This document shows, piece by piece, positions 1 through 9,403 of a DNA stretch of 64,000 nt. Origin of the DNA: an uncultured Erysipelotrichaceae bacterium (lineage in GTDB: Bacteria; Bacillota_I; Bacilli_A; RF39; UBA660); contig CADANC010000005.1 in NCBI GenBank assembly GCA_902789225.1, positions 1-64,000 of the forward strand. The letters run 5' to 3'. Every line of letters starts with the position of its first letter. Position 1 is the first letter of the stretch. The notes beneath the pieces are model-generated. The model was given only the letters and a program-made list of their open reading frames with translations, had not been told where the DNA came from and did not search any database. Made by a program: the position numbers and the translations under genes.

Positions 1-1
1 A

Positions 2-1594
2 TATGAAGAAGATTTATACGGAAGAAATAGTGATGGATGTGCTGCAATCAAGTTTAGTTCATTAGTTAATACTAAATTATTAGCTACAACAAAAATATCG
101 GGATATGAATGTAATAACAATCAAAATGGTGTAATAATAAGAAAAATACATGGAACATCTTATTATGAAGTATATTTAACATGTAATAAAGGCGGAGAAC
201 CAAAAGCGCTTACTTCAAATACAGATTTTCTAAGAGATAGTAGTGAGACTTATTGTAAAACAGGAGATGATATAGAAACACCAACATTTAATATAGATTG
301 CGGAAATGTAAATCCAGCTAACAATCAAATAGGAAAAGAAGCAGATGATGACAATAAGCAATATGATTCTGAAGGAAAAGAAATATTCTATTATTCAGCT
401 CCAACTGACAATAATAACAATGTAGGAACTTTACCTAACCTAAATACATCAGCATTAGATGATAAAAGCGGACTAGAAAAAAATCAATTTATAACTTATG
501 AGTGGAAAATAACTAGAAGATCTGATACAAATGAAGAATATAAAGAAAAAAACAGATCGACATATAATATAAAAGATGGAACAAAAGCTTTTGTACAAAA
601 AGCAATAAGAATAACAGAACCAATTAAAAAAATAGATACAACAGGAAAGGCCGAAATATATATTACAGGAGAAAACATAGTAGATAGAGCTGGTAATAGA
701 CTAGAAACAACTGATTCTACAGCTACTAAAACATGTACATATTATTATGATAATGCACGACCTATAATGAAAATTACAGTAACTGGAGAAAGTACAGGAA
801 GAAATTATGATCAAGAGCGCGATGAATGGATAAATGAACCGGTAACAATAAGAATAGATATAACAGATAAAATAAATGATAATAATATCTATGTAGGAAT
901 AAAAGAAGATTCATTTAAGATTAATGGAGAAAAGAGTAGTTTTAATAAAACGGGAACAAAACCATCTACATATTCTTATGAATTAACAGGACAAACAAAT
1001 AAAGAAATAAATAATGAGTATACAGTCTGTGATAAATTAGGTAATTGTGAAACTCAAAGAGTAAGACTAAGAATAGATACAGAACCACCAACATGTGAAG
1101 TAACAGGAGATGGTAATTGGAATCCAAATGGAGCTAATGTAAAAATAACATGTAGGGATACAATAATAAGTGGAGTAAAAACTTGCGCTGGAGCAAATGG
1201 AAACTCCAATACAGACCAAATAAAAAGTGATAGAACATATACAGTAGTAGATAATGCAGGAAATACAAATACATGTTCATATAATGTAGAAAGAAAAAGA
1301 CAATATTATCAAGTAACATGTAATACATATAACAAATGTGAAAACTCTGCATGTGGATGGGATAGCTGTCCAAGCGATCACCCAGAAACACAATATTGTG
1401 GAGGTAATTGTTCAACAGAATACTGGTGTTGTGGGACAAGTGCATATCAAACAAACTGTAAATGCAAACACTATAATAGCTGCAGAACTGAAGATTGTGG
1501 CTGTCAAGATTGGAATACATCAGGAACATGGAAAGATTCATCATGCAATTCAAACAGCTGTAAAGTTATAGAGGAAAGATTCGTTTATAAATAA
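2..1594 (+). CDS. Prepilin-like Cys-rich surface protein, copy 1 (5' end outside window)
   Basis: The reading frame is open from the left edge, so the N-terminus is missing. From the first bases it runs nearly codon for codon alongside the complete gene at 1660-3378, from about residue 60 of that protein. This implies the same architecture: prepilin leader, Ig-like beta domains, Cys-rich head. Visible are an Ig-like segment (VDRAGN, VCDKLGNCE) and a C-terminal third with many CxxC-type cysteines (about 1310-1560). It carries a roughly 25-residue insertion near 47-120 that copy 2 lacks. The heads differ between the copies while the middle is almost identical. Probably a pseudopilin or adhesin subunit displayed on the surface; function unproven. 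Confidence 0.75.
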   Translation, partial: YEEDLYGRNSDGCAAIKFSSLVNTKLLATTKISGYECNNNQNGVIIRKIHGTSYYEVYLTCNKGGEPKALTSNTDFLRDSSETYCKTGDDIETPTFNIDCGNVNPANNQIGKEADDDNKQYDSEGKEIFYYSAPTDNNNNVGTLPNLNTSALDDKSGLEKNQFITYEWKITRRSDTNEEYKEKNRSTYNIKDGTKAFVQKAIRITEPIKKIDTTGKAEIYITGENIVDRAGNRLETTDSTATKTCTYYYDNARPIMKITVTGESTGRNYDQERDEWINEPVTIRIDITDKINDNNIYVGIKEDSFKINGEKSSFNKTGTKPSTYSYELTGQTNKEINNEYTVCDKLGNCETQRVRLRIDTEPPTCEVTGDGNWNPNGANVKITCRDTIISGVKTCAGANGNSNTDQIKSDRTYTVVDNAGNTNTCSYNVERKRQYYQVTCNTYNKCENSACGWDSCPSDHPETQYCGGNCSTEYWCCGTSAYQTNCKCKHYNSCRTEDCGCQDWNTSGTWKDSSCNSNSCKVIEERFVYK

Positions 1595-1595
1595 T

Positions 1596-1628
1596 AAAAA
1601 GGCTATTTATTAGTAGTCTTTTTTTTTA
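1596..1628 (+). terminator. Intrinsic terminator after pilin-like copy 1
   Basis: A 9-bp stem (AAAAGGCTA with TAGTCTTTT, one G-T pair, 8-nt loop) is followed by a run of T just past the stop codon. Confidence 0.7.
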
Positions 1629-1659
1629 TTTAATGATATCATTAAAATAGGTGAAAACT

Positions 1660-3378
1660 ATGAATGATAGAAAAGGCTTTACTTTAATTGAATTATTGGT
1701 TGCTATAACTATAATAGGTATTATTATGCTTATGACTCTACCTGCTATTACTAACCTTCAAAGAAAAAATATAGAGAAAAAATTTGATGATTATGAAAGA
1801 ACAGTACTAGAAGCAGCTAAAGCATATGAAGATCAATATGAAGAAGATTTATACGGAAGAAATAGTGATGGATGTGCTAATCAAAATGGTGTAATAATAA
1901 GAAAAATACATGGAACATCTTATTATGAAGTATATTTAACATGTAATAAAGGTGGAGAAATGAAAAACCTTACATCAAATACGGATTTTGTAAGAGATAG
2001 TAATGAGACTTATTGTAAAACAGGAGATGATATAGAAAAACCAACTTTTAATATAGATTGTGGAAATATAAATCCAGCTAACAATCAAATAGGAAAAGAA
2101 GCAGATGATGACAATAAGCAATATGATTCTGAAGGAAAAGAAATATTATATTATTCAGCACCAACTGAAAACAATAACAATGTAGGAACTTTACCTAACC
2201 TAAATACATCAGCATTTGATGATAAAAGTGGACTAGAAAAAAATCAATTTATAACTTATGAGTGGAAAATAACTAGAAGATCTGATACAAATGAAGAATA
2301 TAAAGAAAAAAATAAATCCACATATAATACAAAAGATGGAACAACAGCTTTTGTACAAAAAGCAATAAGAATAACAGAACCAATTAAAAAAATAGATACA
2401 ACAGGAAGAGCTGAAATATATATTACAGGAGAAAACATAGTAGATAGAGCAGGTAATAGACTAGAAACAACTGATTCTACAGCTACTAAAACATGTACAT
2501 ATTATTATGATAATGCAAGACCTATAATGAAAATTACAGTAACAGGAGAAAGAACTGGTACAAATTATAATCAAGAAACGAGTGATTGGATAAATGAACC
2601 AGTAACAATAAGAATAGATATAACAGATAAAATAAATGATAATAATATTTATGTAGGAATAAAAGAGGATACGTTTACAAATAATGGAGAAAGAAAAACA
2701 TTAAATAAAAATGGTTCAAATCCAACTACATATATTTATGAATTAAATGGAGAAACGAATAAGATTATAAATGATGAATATAAAGTATGTGATAAACTAG
2801 GAAATTGTGAAAGTCAACGAGTAAGCCTAAAAATAGACTCAGAACTTCCAACTTGTACAATTACAGGAGATGGTAATTGGAATCCAGATGGAGCTAGGGT
2901 AACAATAAATTGTTACGACCCAGTTATAAGTGGAGTAAGAACGTGTGCAGGAATAAATGGAACATCACGTACAGTTAATATAAAAGAAGATGTTGAATGG
3001 ACAGTAGAGGATAATGCAGGTAATTCAAATACATGTACATATCATGTAGAATCAACAACACAATACTATCAAGTTACTTGTAGAAGATATAATTCCTGTA
3101 GGGATAATACTTGTCCAACAGAAAGATATATTTCATCTTATACAGTTCAATTTGTTGGACCAACTGGAGCTCATATAGATACGTGTCGTGACTATTGTTG
3201 CGGTATGTCTTATCCAAGCCCATGTATAAGTTCAACTCCTAATTATGCAACTAGACATAGTATCTGTCCAGCAGAAGGATGTGGATGTAATATTTGGAAC
3301 ACAAATGGAACTTGGAAATTTGATTCATGTAACTCTAACTCATGTAGAGTAGATAGAACTAGACTTGTTTATAAATAA
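1660..3378 (+). CDS. Prepilin-like Cys-rich surface protein, copy 2 (complete)
   Basis: The start is ATG 1660: AGGTG at 1649-1653 lies 6 nt upstream, while the in-frame GTG at 1651 falls inside that site. The N-terminus is a type III/IV prepilin signature: short basic leader, then G-FTLIELL and a hydrophobic helix of about 20 residues. Residues about 35-60 continue the helix. Next come a loop region with CGNINPAN, two or more Ig-like beta domains (VDRAGN, VCDKLGNCE, VEDNAGN), and a C-terminal head with more than a dozen cysteines. At about 570 residues it is far longer than a major pilin. It is tandem to a near-identical paralogue. It is likely cleaved and N-methylated by a prepilin peptidase, which is not in this window. 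A role in adhesion is inference. Confidence 0.8.
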   Translation: MNDRKGFTLIELLVAITIIGIIMLMTLPAITNLQRKNIEKKFDDYERTVLEAAKAYEDQYEEDLYGRNSDGCANQNGVIIRKIHGTSYYEVYLTCNKGGEMKNLTSNTDFVRDSNETYCKTGDDIEKPTFNIDCGNINPANNQIGKEADDDNKQYDSEGKEILYYSAPTENNNNVGTLPNLNTSAFDDKSGLEKNQFITYEWKITRRSDTNEEYKEKNKSTYNTKDGTTAFVQKAIRITEPIKKIDTTGRAEIYITGENIVDRAGNRLETTDSTATKTCTYYYDNARPIMKITVTGERTGTNYNQETSDWINEPVTIRIDITDKINDNNIYVGIKEDTFTNNGERKTLNKNGSNPTTYIYELNGETNKIINDEYKVCDKLGNCESQRVSLKIDSELPTCTITGDGNWNPDGARVTINCYDPVISGVRTCAGINGTSRTVNIKEDVEWTVEDNAGNSNTCTYHVESTTQYYQVTCRRYNSCRDNTCPTERYISSYTVQFVGPTGAHIDTCRDYCCGMSYPSPCISSTPNYATRHSICPAEGCGCNIWNTNGTWKFDSCNSNSCRVDRTRLVYK

Positions 3379-3385
3379 TATAATA

Positions 3386-3416
3386 AAAAGAACATTCAAA
3401 ATAAGAATGTTCTTTT
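3386..3416. terminator. Bidirectional terminator
   Basis: A perfect 12-bp stem AAAAGAACATTC / GAATGTTCTTTT with a 7-nt loop sits between the converging pilin-like gene and the HerA-like gene. It has T-runs in both directions. Confidence 0.85.
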
Positions 3417-3420
3417 ATAA

Positions 3421-4947
3421 TTAAAAAATCTTTTTCAAAATACTATTAATAATTTTTCTTTCTACTGCACTGGCAGCGTTTCCAATTAATCTGTCACCAA
3501 GTTTTTCCATTTTTTTAGAATTTTTAGTCTTTTCTTTTTCAGCTTCTTTTTTTGCTTTTTCTTCAGCTTTTTCCTTTTCTTTCTTTTCTTTTTCTTCAGC
3601 CTTAGCTTTGTCTTTTTCTTCTTTAGCTTTTCTCTTTTCTTCTTCTTCTCTTTCTATTTTTTCTTTAATCAATTTATCAAGTTCTTCATAAGCAGAATCT
3701 CTTTCAATCATTTCTTCATATTTACCAACTAAATTACTATTATTAATTATTTTATTTCGAGTTGTATCATCAATAGTACCCATCATAGATTGAGGTGGAA
3801 GAATAGTAGCTCTTTCAACTACTTCAGGTTCTCCTTTTTCATTTTGGAAACTGATTAGAGCCTCACCTGTACCTAATTCTAAAATAGTCTTTTCTGTATC
3901 AAAGTTTTCATTAGTTCTAAAAGAATCAGCAGCAGCTTTAACATTTTTTTGTTCACTAGGAGTATAAGCTCTCAAAGTATGTTGAACTCTATTTCCTAAT
4001 TGAGCAAGGATATCATTTGGAACATCAGTTATACTTTGTGAAATAAAGTAAAGACCAATTCCATGAGAACGCATTAGTTTTACTGATTGAACAATTCTTT
4101 TTAATCTATACTCAGGCAAATTATTAAATAATAAATGTGCCTCATCAAAGAAGAATACTAATTTAGGTTTATCAGTATCTCCAACTTCAGGCATATTATG
4201 ATAAAAACTATTTAATAGCCATAACAAGAATGAAGCATATAAATCAGGTGACTTAAATAATTCTACACAATGAAGAATATTAATATAACCTCTACCATCA
4301 ACATCATTATTTAATAAATCAGAAAATTCTAATGAAGGATGTCCAAAGAATTTATCAGCTCCTTGATTTTCTAGAGTAATTAAACATCTTTGAATAACTC
4401 CAACTGAAGCAGTAGAAACATTTCCATATTTAGTAGTATATTCATCTCTATTATCACCAACATATTGAAGTAATAATCTTAAATCTTTTAAATCATCCAA
4501 TTTTAAATCATTGTCTTTAGCAATTTTAAATACAATATTTAGTATTCCTTCTTGAGCTTCATTTAATCCAAGCATCATTGAAAGAATTTCAGGACCTACT
4601 TGATCAATAGTTGTCCTAATAGGATGACCAGCCATTCCAAAGATATCCCAAAATCTAACAGGAAAACTTTTATATTCAAAATCATTTAATCCTAACTTAT
4701 TTAATCTTTCATCAAGATTTTCATTTCCCTCTCCAGCAATTGCTGTACCAGCAAGATCACCTTTAACATCAGCTACAAAACAAGGAACACCAGCATCACT
4801 AAATGATTCAGCCATTACTTTTAAAGTAATTGTTTTTCCAGAACCACTAGCACCACTGATAACACCATGACGATTAGCTTTATCAAGTAAAATAGATAAT
4901 TCTTTATCACCACTTTTACCAACCAAAATCTTATTATTTAGAAACAT
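3421..4947 (-). CDS. HerA/DUF853-family P-loop ATPase with coiled-coil tail
   Basis: 508 aa. Walker A GASGSGKT is at residues 32-39 and Walker B LVFFFDEA at about 263-270. SQSITDVP after the Walker B strand and the overall layout match DUF853 (YjgR-like), a branch of the HerA/FtsK hexameric ATPases that move DNA or protein. The last ~90 residues are a Lys/Glu/Ala-rich coiled coil ending in a short amphipathic segment. No membrane segment is seen. The start follows a near-perfect AAGGAGG. It is transcribed alone, divergent from the VWA gene. Members of this family are often annotated only as unknown function. It does not have the three-ATPase EssC architecture, so it should not be read as the motor for the type VII-like locus downstream. 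Confidence 0.85.
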   Translation of the reverse strand: MFLNNKILVGKSGDKELSILLDKANRHGVISGASGSGKTITLKVMAESFSDAGVPCFVADVKGDLAGTAIAGEGNENLDERLNKLGLNDFEYKSFPVRFWDIFGMAGHPIRTTIDQVGPEILSMMLGLNEAQEGILNIVFKIAKDNDLKLDDLKDLRLLLQYVGDNRDEYTTKYGNVSTASVGVIQRCLITLENQGADKFFGHPSLEFSDLLNNDVDGRGYINILHCVELFKSPDLYASFLLWLLNSFYHNMPEVGDTDKPKLVFFFDEAHLLFNNLPEYRLKRIVQSVKLMRSHGIGLYFISQSITDVPNDILAQLGNRVQHTLRAYTPSEQKNVKAAADSFRTNENFDTEKTILELGTGEALISFQNEKGEPEVVERATILPPQSMMGTIDDTTRNKIINNSNLVGKYEEMIERDSAYEELDKLIKEKIEREEEEKRKAKEEKDKAKAEEKEKKEKEKAEEKAKKEAEKEKTKNSKKMEKLGDRLIGNAASAVERKIINSILKKIF

Positions 4948-5040
4948 AAAGTTACCTCCTTGAATTAATTATACCATTATTTTTATACTTGTTATATAAA
5001 ATAAATTTGAGTATAATTAAATTGAGAATAGGAGATGTTT

Positions 5041-6645
5041 ATGAAAAAAAATAATACAAGCAATGATTCAAAGATTTTTGCAGGAATAATTATATTTATA
5101 GTTATAGCTTCAATAATATATGTAACTACTCACAATCTAGGCTCAACTCTAAATATTTTTCATAGTGAATCAAATACATTTAGATTGTTATCATCAACAT
5201 CAACAGCAATCTATGATGAAGAATTGATGGACTATGCTTCAAAAAATGGTATTTACTTAGAAATAACTCATCAAGGTGATTTAGCTATGGTAGATACTCT
5301 AAATAATGGAACAGATGAGTATGATGGAGTATGGATATCTAATTCTATTTGGTTATATATGTTAGATAATAGTTATTTAGTATCTAATTCAAAATCTATT
5401 GCGATTGACCCTGTTATTATGGGTATTAAAAAGAGTAAAGCTGAAGAATTAGGTTTTACTTCAAAAGATGTATACAATAAAGATATATTAAATGCTATTA
5501 AAAATAATCAATTAGATTATGTAATGACTAGTGTTACTGAAACAAATACAGGAGCAACTGCTTATCTAGGATTTTTAAATTCTATTGCAGGTTCACCTGA
5601 AGTATTAACTGAAGAAATGTTAGATGATAAAACTCTTCAAGAAGATTTAAAATCATTCTTTAAAGGAGTAGAACGTGTTTCAGGAAATGAAGAATACATT
5701 AAAGAAATGTTCTTAAAAGGTGAATATAATGCAGTAATAACTTATGAATCTAGTTTAATAGATATAAATAAAGAACTAGAAGCAAATGGAGAAGAAACAT
5801 TATATTTCATTTATCCAAAAGATGGAGTTGCTATAAATGATATGCCATTTGCGTTTATTGATAATGGTACAGGCAAAGAAGAATTATTTAATAAATTACA
5901 AAATCACTTAAGAAGTGATGAAGCAAGAGAAAAATTAGAATCTTTAGGATTTAGAACTTGGTATGGTGGAACTAGTGAAAATCCAAATAAAGTATTCAAA
6001 AAAGACTGGGGAATTGATACTACAAAATACTTAATACCTCTAAAATATCCATCTAAACCAGTAATGAATAAAGCCTTTGATTTATATGTTACATCACTTA
6101 GAAAACCAACAGCAGTAGTATTTGTATTAGATGTAAGTGGATCCATGGCCGGTAGAGGAATAGAAGAATTACAAGATTCCCTATATTATTTATTAGATTA
6201 TGAAAAAGCTTCTAAAGACAGATTACAATTCTCAGAAGCAGATCAAATAAAAATAATTACTTTCAATGAAAAAGTTGATCAAGAAACTCAAACTTATAGT
6301 GGAAGAAATACAGAAGAATTAATTAATTTTGTTAAAAATATGCAAGCCTATGGTGGAACAAATATTTATGATTCATCAGTAAAAGCTCTTGAAGACTTAA
6401 AATCATATGATAAAAATGAATATACAAGAACAGTAATTCTAATGACAGACGGAAAATCAAATGTAGGTGAATATGATTCATTAGAAAAAGCATATAAAGG
6501 ATTAGATATCCCAATATATTCAATAACATTTGGTAATGCAGATGATTACCAATTACAAGCAATAGCAGATTTAACAAATGGAAAAGTATTTGACGGTAAA
6601 ACTGGATTAAAAGAAGCATTCCAAGAAGTAAGAAGTTATAGTTAG
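5041..6645 (+). CDS. Membrane-anchored binding-protein-like plus von Willebrand A protein
   Basis: ATG 5041 is preferred because GGAG ends 6 nt upstream; the in-frame ATG at 5035 abuts it. The 534-aa protein has one N-terminal membrane helix (about 11-28). An extracellular periplasmic-binding-protein-like region (about 45-320) resembles extracellular solute-binding proteins. A C-terminal VWA domain has a complete MIDAS: DVSGS at 364-368, a Thr in GGTN near 440 and the Asp of MTDG near 469. VWA domains bind divalent metal and a protein ligand. The next gene encodes a binding-like partner 9 nt downstream, so the two are probably one operon and may form a surface complex. The ligand is unknown. 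Confidence 0.8.
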   Translation: MKKNNTSNDSKIFAGIIIFIVIASIIYVTTHNLGSTLNIFHSESNTFRLLSSTSTAIYDEELMDYASKNGIYLEITHQGDLAMVDTLNNGTDEYDGVWISNSIWLYMLDNSYLVSNSKSIAIDPVIMGIKKSKAEELGFTSKDVYNKDILNAIKNNQLDYVMTSVTETNTGATAYLGFLNSIAGSPEVLTEEMLDDKTLQEDLKSFFKGVERVSGNEEYIKEMFLKGEYNAVITYESSLIDINKELEANGEETLYFIYPKDGVAINDMPFAFIDNGTGKEELFNKLQNHLRSDEAREKLESLGFRTWYGGTSENPNKVFKKDWGIDTTKYLIPLKYPSKPVMNKAFDLYVTSLRKPTAVVFVLDVSGSMAGRGIEELQDSLYYLLDYEKASKDRLQFSEADQIKIITFNEKVDQETQTYSGRNTEELINFVKNMQAYGGTNIYDSSVKALEDLKSYDKNEYTRTVILMTDGKSNVGEYDSLEKAYKGLDIPIYSITFGNADDYQLQAIADLTNGKVFDGKTGLKEAFQEVRSYS

Positions 6646-6654
6646 GAGGATAAT

Positions 6655-7842
6655 ATGATAAACAAAAAGACAGGAACAATTGCTCTAATAGTATTAGTAG
6701 TAATTATAGTTATATCACTAATAATAAGTATTATTTCAAATTCAAATGATGATAAAAAGCCTCTTACTTCAAAAACAATATATGTCGCAACAGGAGGAGG
6801 AAAAGAAGACTTCATTGCAGATGAAGAAGTAAATAATATATTAAAAAAAGAATATAAATTAAATGTAGTTTATGATTCATGGAGTAATGGTAAAACTATA
6901 ACAAAACCATTAGTAAGAGAATTTATAGGAGAAGGAAATACTTATATTCCAGAGTCAGAATGGTCAATTGATAATGATTCATGCTCAAAATATGATGTAT
7001 TATTTACATCAGATGAAAGATTTTATAATTATTATAAATTGCCACCTAAAGAAGAAGAAGCAAATAGATATACAGTTTTAGATGGAAGTCTAACTCTAAA
7101 TACTCCAATAGTTATTTATTCATGGAAAGATGTAGCTGATGTTTTAATAAAAGAAAACATAGTTACACTAGAAGACAATGTTTATTACATAACAGATATG
7201 AATAAATTATTAAATTACATTTTAGAAGATAAATCATGGCAAGATTTAGGCCTTGATAAGATATATGGAAAAATCAATATAGCATCAACTGATCCAGTAA
7301 CATCTTCACCAGGAGCAACATATTATGGATTGTTATTATCAACAATGACAGGCGGAGATTTATCAAATGAACAAGTACAAGCAAATCTACCAAAATTAAA
7401 AGAGTTCTACAAAAAATCAGGATATATGAATAATACACCTGCTGATTTATTTGAATTATATTTAAGAACTGGAGAAGGAGCTTATCCAATGATAGTTGAC
7501 TATGAAAAATCTATAGTTGATTTAGCTAATTCAGATAAAGAAGCATATGATGCTATTAAAGATAAGATGGTTATTCTATATCCAAGACCAACTATTTGGA
7601 ATTCACATTGTATTGCAACATTTACTGAAGACGGAAATACATATTTAAAAGCATTTAATAATAAGAAAATACAAAATATAGCATGGTCTAAATATGGATT
7701 TAGAGTAGGTACTACAGGTGGCAATTATGATGTATCTAAAACAAGTGTAACAGGAATTCCACAAGAAATAACAAGTGTAACTAGTGGATTAAAAATGGAT
7801 ACATATAATGAAATAATTAACTACTTAAGTAATATGAATTAA
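6655..7842 (+). CDS. Membrane-anchored solute-binding-protein-like protein
   Basis: 395 aa with an N-terminal anchor (residues 7-27), then a soluble extracellular domain that resembles the binding-protein half of the preceding VWA protein. Shared features are a SPGATYYGLL segment parallel to TGATAYLGFL upstream, and the GFR end of the domain. It has no VWA domain and no lipobox Cys. A strong AGGAGG lies 6 nt before ATG. It ends at a clear terminator, so the operon is the two genes 5041-7842. It probably arose by duplication and loss or gain of the VWA module. No ABC permease is adjacent, so transport is doubtful and a binding or scaffold role is more likely. Confidence 0.7.
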   Translation: MINKKTGTIALIVLVVIIVISLIISIISNSNDDKKPLTSKTIYVATGGGKEDFIADEEVNNILKKEYKLNVVYDSWSNGKTITKPLVREFIGEGNTYIPESEWSIDNDSCSKYDVLFTSDERFYNYYKLPPKEEEANRYTVLDGSLTLNTPIVIYSWKDVADVLIKENIVTLEDNVYYITDMNKLLNYILEDKSWQDLGLDKIYGKINIASTDPVTSSPGATYYGLLLSTMTGGDLSNEQVQANLPKLKEFYKKSGYMNNTPADLFELYLRTGEGAYPMIVDYEKSIVDLANSDKEAYDAIKDKMVILYPRPTIWNSHCIATFTEDGNTYLKAFNNKKIQNIAWSKYGFRVGTTGGNYDVSKTSVTGIPQEITSVTSGLKMDTYNEIINYLSNMN

Positions 7843-7847
7843 TAATA

Positions 7848-7883
7848 AAAACTATATCTAAAATTAATTGATATAGTTTTTTA
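7848..7883 (+). terminator. Intrinsic terminator of the VWA operon
   Basis: An 11-bp stem AAAACTATATC / GATATAGTTTT is followed by T residues. Confidence 0.8.
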
Positions 7884-7943
7884 TATTGGTAGAATAATAT
7901 ATTTTTAAAGTGATTAAAATGTTTAGAAATAAGAGTATTAATG

Positions 7944-7972
7944 TTGACGTTTAGTAAAAAAATGAATATAAT
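7944..7972 (+). promoter_or_regulatory. Sigma-A type promoter
   Basis: TTGACG (7944-7949), a 17-nt spacer and TATAAT (7967-7972) lie 28 nt before the ATG at 8001. This is a near-consensus promoter. Confidence 0.85.
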
Positions 7973-8000
7973 GTATATATAATAGAGAGGAAGATGAAAA

Positions 8001-9338
8001 ATGAAAATGAAGAAAAAATTATTGATTATGATCTTCTTTATTGCAATAAGCTGTGTTAACGTATATGCAGCAGAAGATCGATTTAAAATATATGATGAAT
8101 TAAACAAAAACGCTGTTTTAGATAATATAAGCAGTACTTATGTATCAAGTGATAGTGGCATTAATTTTTCTCTACCTTCATCTGATACTAATGGAAAAGG
8201 TTTATATATTCTAAATAGTACTAAAGATGCTGCAAATAAAGTTATATATTATAGAGGTAATATTGAAAATAACTTCGTAATTTATGAAAATTTTTGTTGG
8301 CAAATAATTAGAACTACAGAAGATGGAAAAGTAAAACTTATATATGCAGGAACTCCTACAGATGATACTTGTCAAGCAACAGGCGAAGGAATGTGGGCTC
8401 TTGAAAATAAAGTTAAGTTTAATAATGCAAATACAGTTAACGATTTAGGTTATATGATGGCAGATGAAAATGGCAATATTAATGCAGTAGATTCATTAAT
8501 TAAGACTGAAGTTGATAAATGGTTTGAAACTAATTTATTAAATAGTGTAGATAAATTTTCTGATACAATCTTTTGTAATGATAGAGAATTTTCTGCTGCA
8601 GATAATCATTATTATGGATGGAAAAGAATACAAGATGGAACACCCGATTATAATTGTCATAATATAGATGATTCATTTAGTACAACAAACATTGGTAATG
8701 GTAAATTAAAATACCCTGTCGGATTAATTACTTCAGATGAAGTATTATATGCCGGTGGTCAATACCATGAGGTTGATCCGGATAATTATTATAATAGTTG
8801 GGCACTTATTGATGTTGCATACTGGTCAATGACTCCACAAAGTGTTTCTAAAATGTTATATCCAAATTCAAAAGGTTATATAAATAGAAATAATATGACA
8901 GCTACTTCTGGAGTTAGACCAGTTGTCGCAATAGATGGAAAAACAATAGTTACTGGTGATGGAACAAGAAATAATCCATATAGAGCACCAATTGATGTAA
9001 TTTATACTGTAGAAACAGATGATTATCTAGAATCTGATGTAGAAACAGCAATAGAAGATCAAACAGTTAATATAACAATAAAAGGAAAAGAAGGATATGA
9101 TTTTGTAAAATTTAGATTCTATGATGAAAATGGTGAAGAGAAAGACATTGGTGTTGAAGGAGATAGAAAAACAGCACATTTCCAAATGCCAAATTATAAT
9201 GTAAGAGTAGAATCAGTTTGGCAAAAAAGAATCAATCCACGAACATCAACACAATCAAACAAACTAGAATTAATACTAATATTAATTAGTATAAGTAATA
9301 TAGTATTTATAACTAAAAAAGTTTTTTGCAAACAATAA
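8001..9338 (+). CDS. Secreted cell-wall protein with sortase-like C-terminal signal
   Basis: 445 aa. A classic signal peptide (basic KMKKK, hydrophobic core, cleavage after VYA) is followed by a domain ending in YWSMTP and GVRPVVAI. That pattern is found in extracellular DUF6273/FGE-sulfatase-like domains of gut Firmicutes. A small beta domain (about 335-410) follows. The C-terminus has the order of a cell-wall sorting signal: NPRTS, a hydrophobic stretch of about 18 residues, then KKVFCK. NPRTS is closest to the NPQTN-type motif of class B sortases rather than LPXTG. It is a single-gene unit with its own promoter and terminator. Function of the domain is unknown. Confidence 0.7.
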   Translation: MKMKKKLLIMIFFIAISCVNVYAAEDRFKIYDELNKNAVLDNISSTYVSSDSGINFSLPSSDTNGKGLYILNSTKDAANKVIYYRGNIENNFVIYENFCWQIIRTTEDGKVKLIYAGTPTDDTCQATGEGMWALENKVKFNNANTVNDLGYMMADENGNINAVDSLIKTEVDKWFETNLLNSVDKFSDTIFCNDREFSAADNHYYGWKRIQDGTPDYNCHNIDDSFSTTNIGNGKLKYPVGLITSDEVLYAGGQYHEVDPDNYYNSWALIDVAYWSMTPQSVSKMLYPNSKGYINRNNMTATSGVRPVVAIDGKTIVTGDGTRNNPYRAPIDVIYTVETDDYLESDVETAIEDQTVNITIKGKEGYDFVKFRFYDENGEEKDIGVEGDRKTAHFQMPNYNVRVESVWQKRINPRTSTQSNKLELILILISISNIVFITKKVFCKQ

Positions 9339-9352
9339 ATCATTGAAATAAG

Positions 9353-9384
9353 AAAAATGAATAGAAAAGTCTATTCATTTTTTT
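9353..9384 (+). terminator. Intrinsic terminator
   Basis: A 12-bp stem AAAAATGAATAG / CTATTCATTTTT with a 6-nt loop, then T-run, follows the 445-aa secreted protein. Confidence 0.85.
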
Positions 9385-9403
9385 ATATTAAAAAAAACAA
9401 CAA

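Noticed and set aside
1134-1553. 139-codon minus-strand frame inside pilin-like copy 1
   Set aside because: Antisense to a Cys/Asn-rich coding region, no ribosome-binding site, and Tyr/Leu/His-biased composition typical of shadows.
3421-4947. HerA-like ATPase as the missing type VII motor
   Set aside because: It has one P-loop, no membrane helices and no FHA or tandem FtsK domains, and lies 28 kb away in its own unit.
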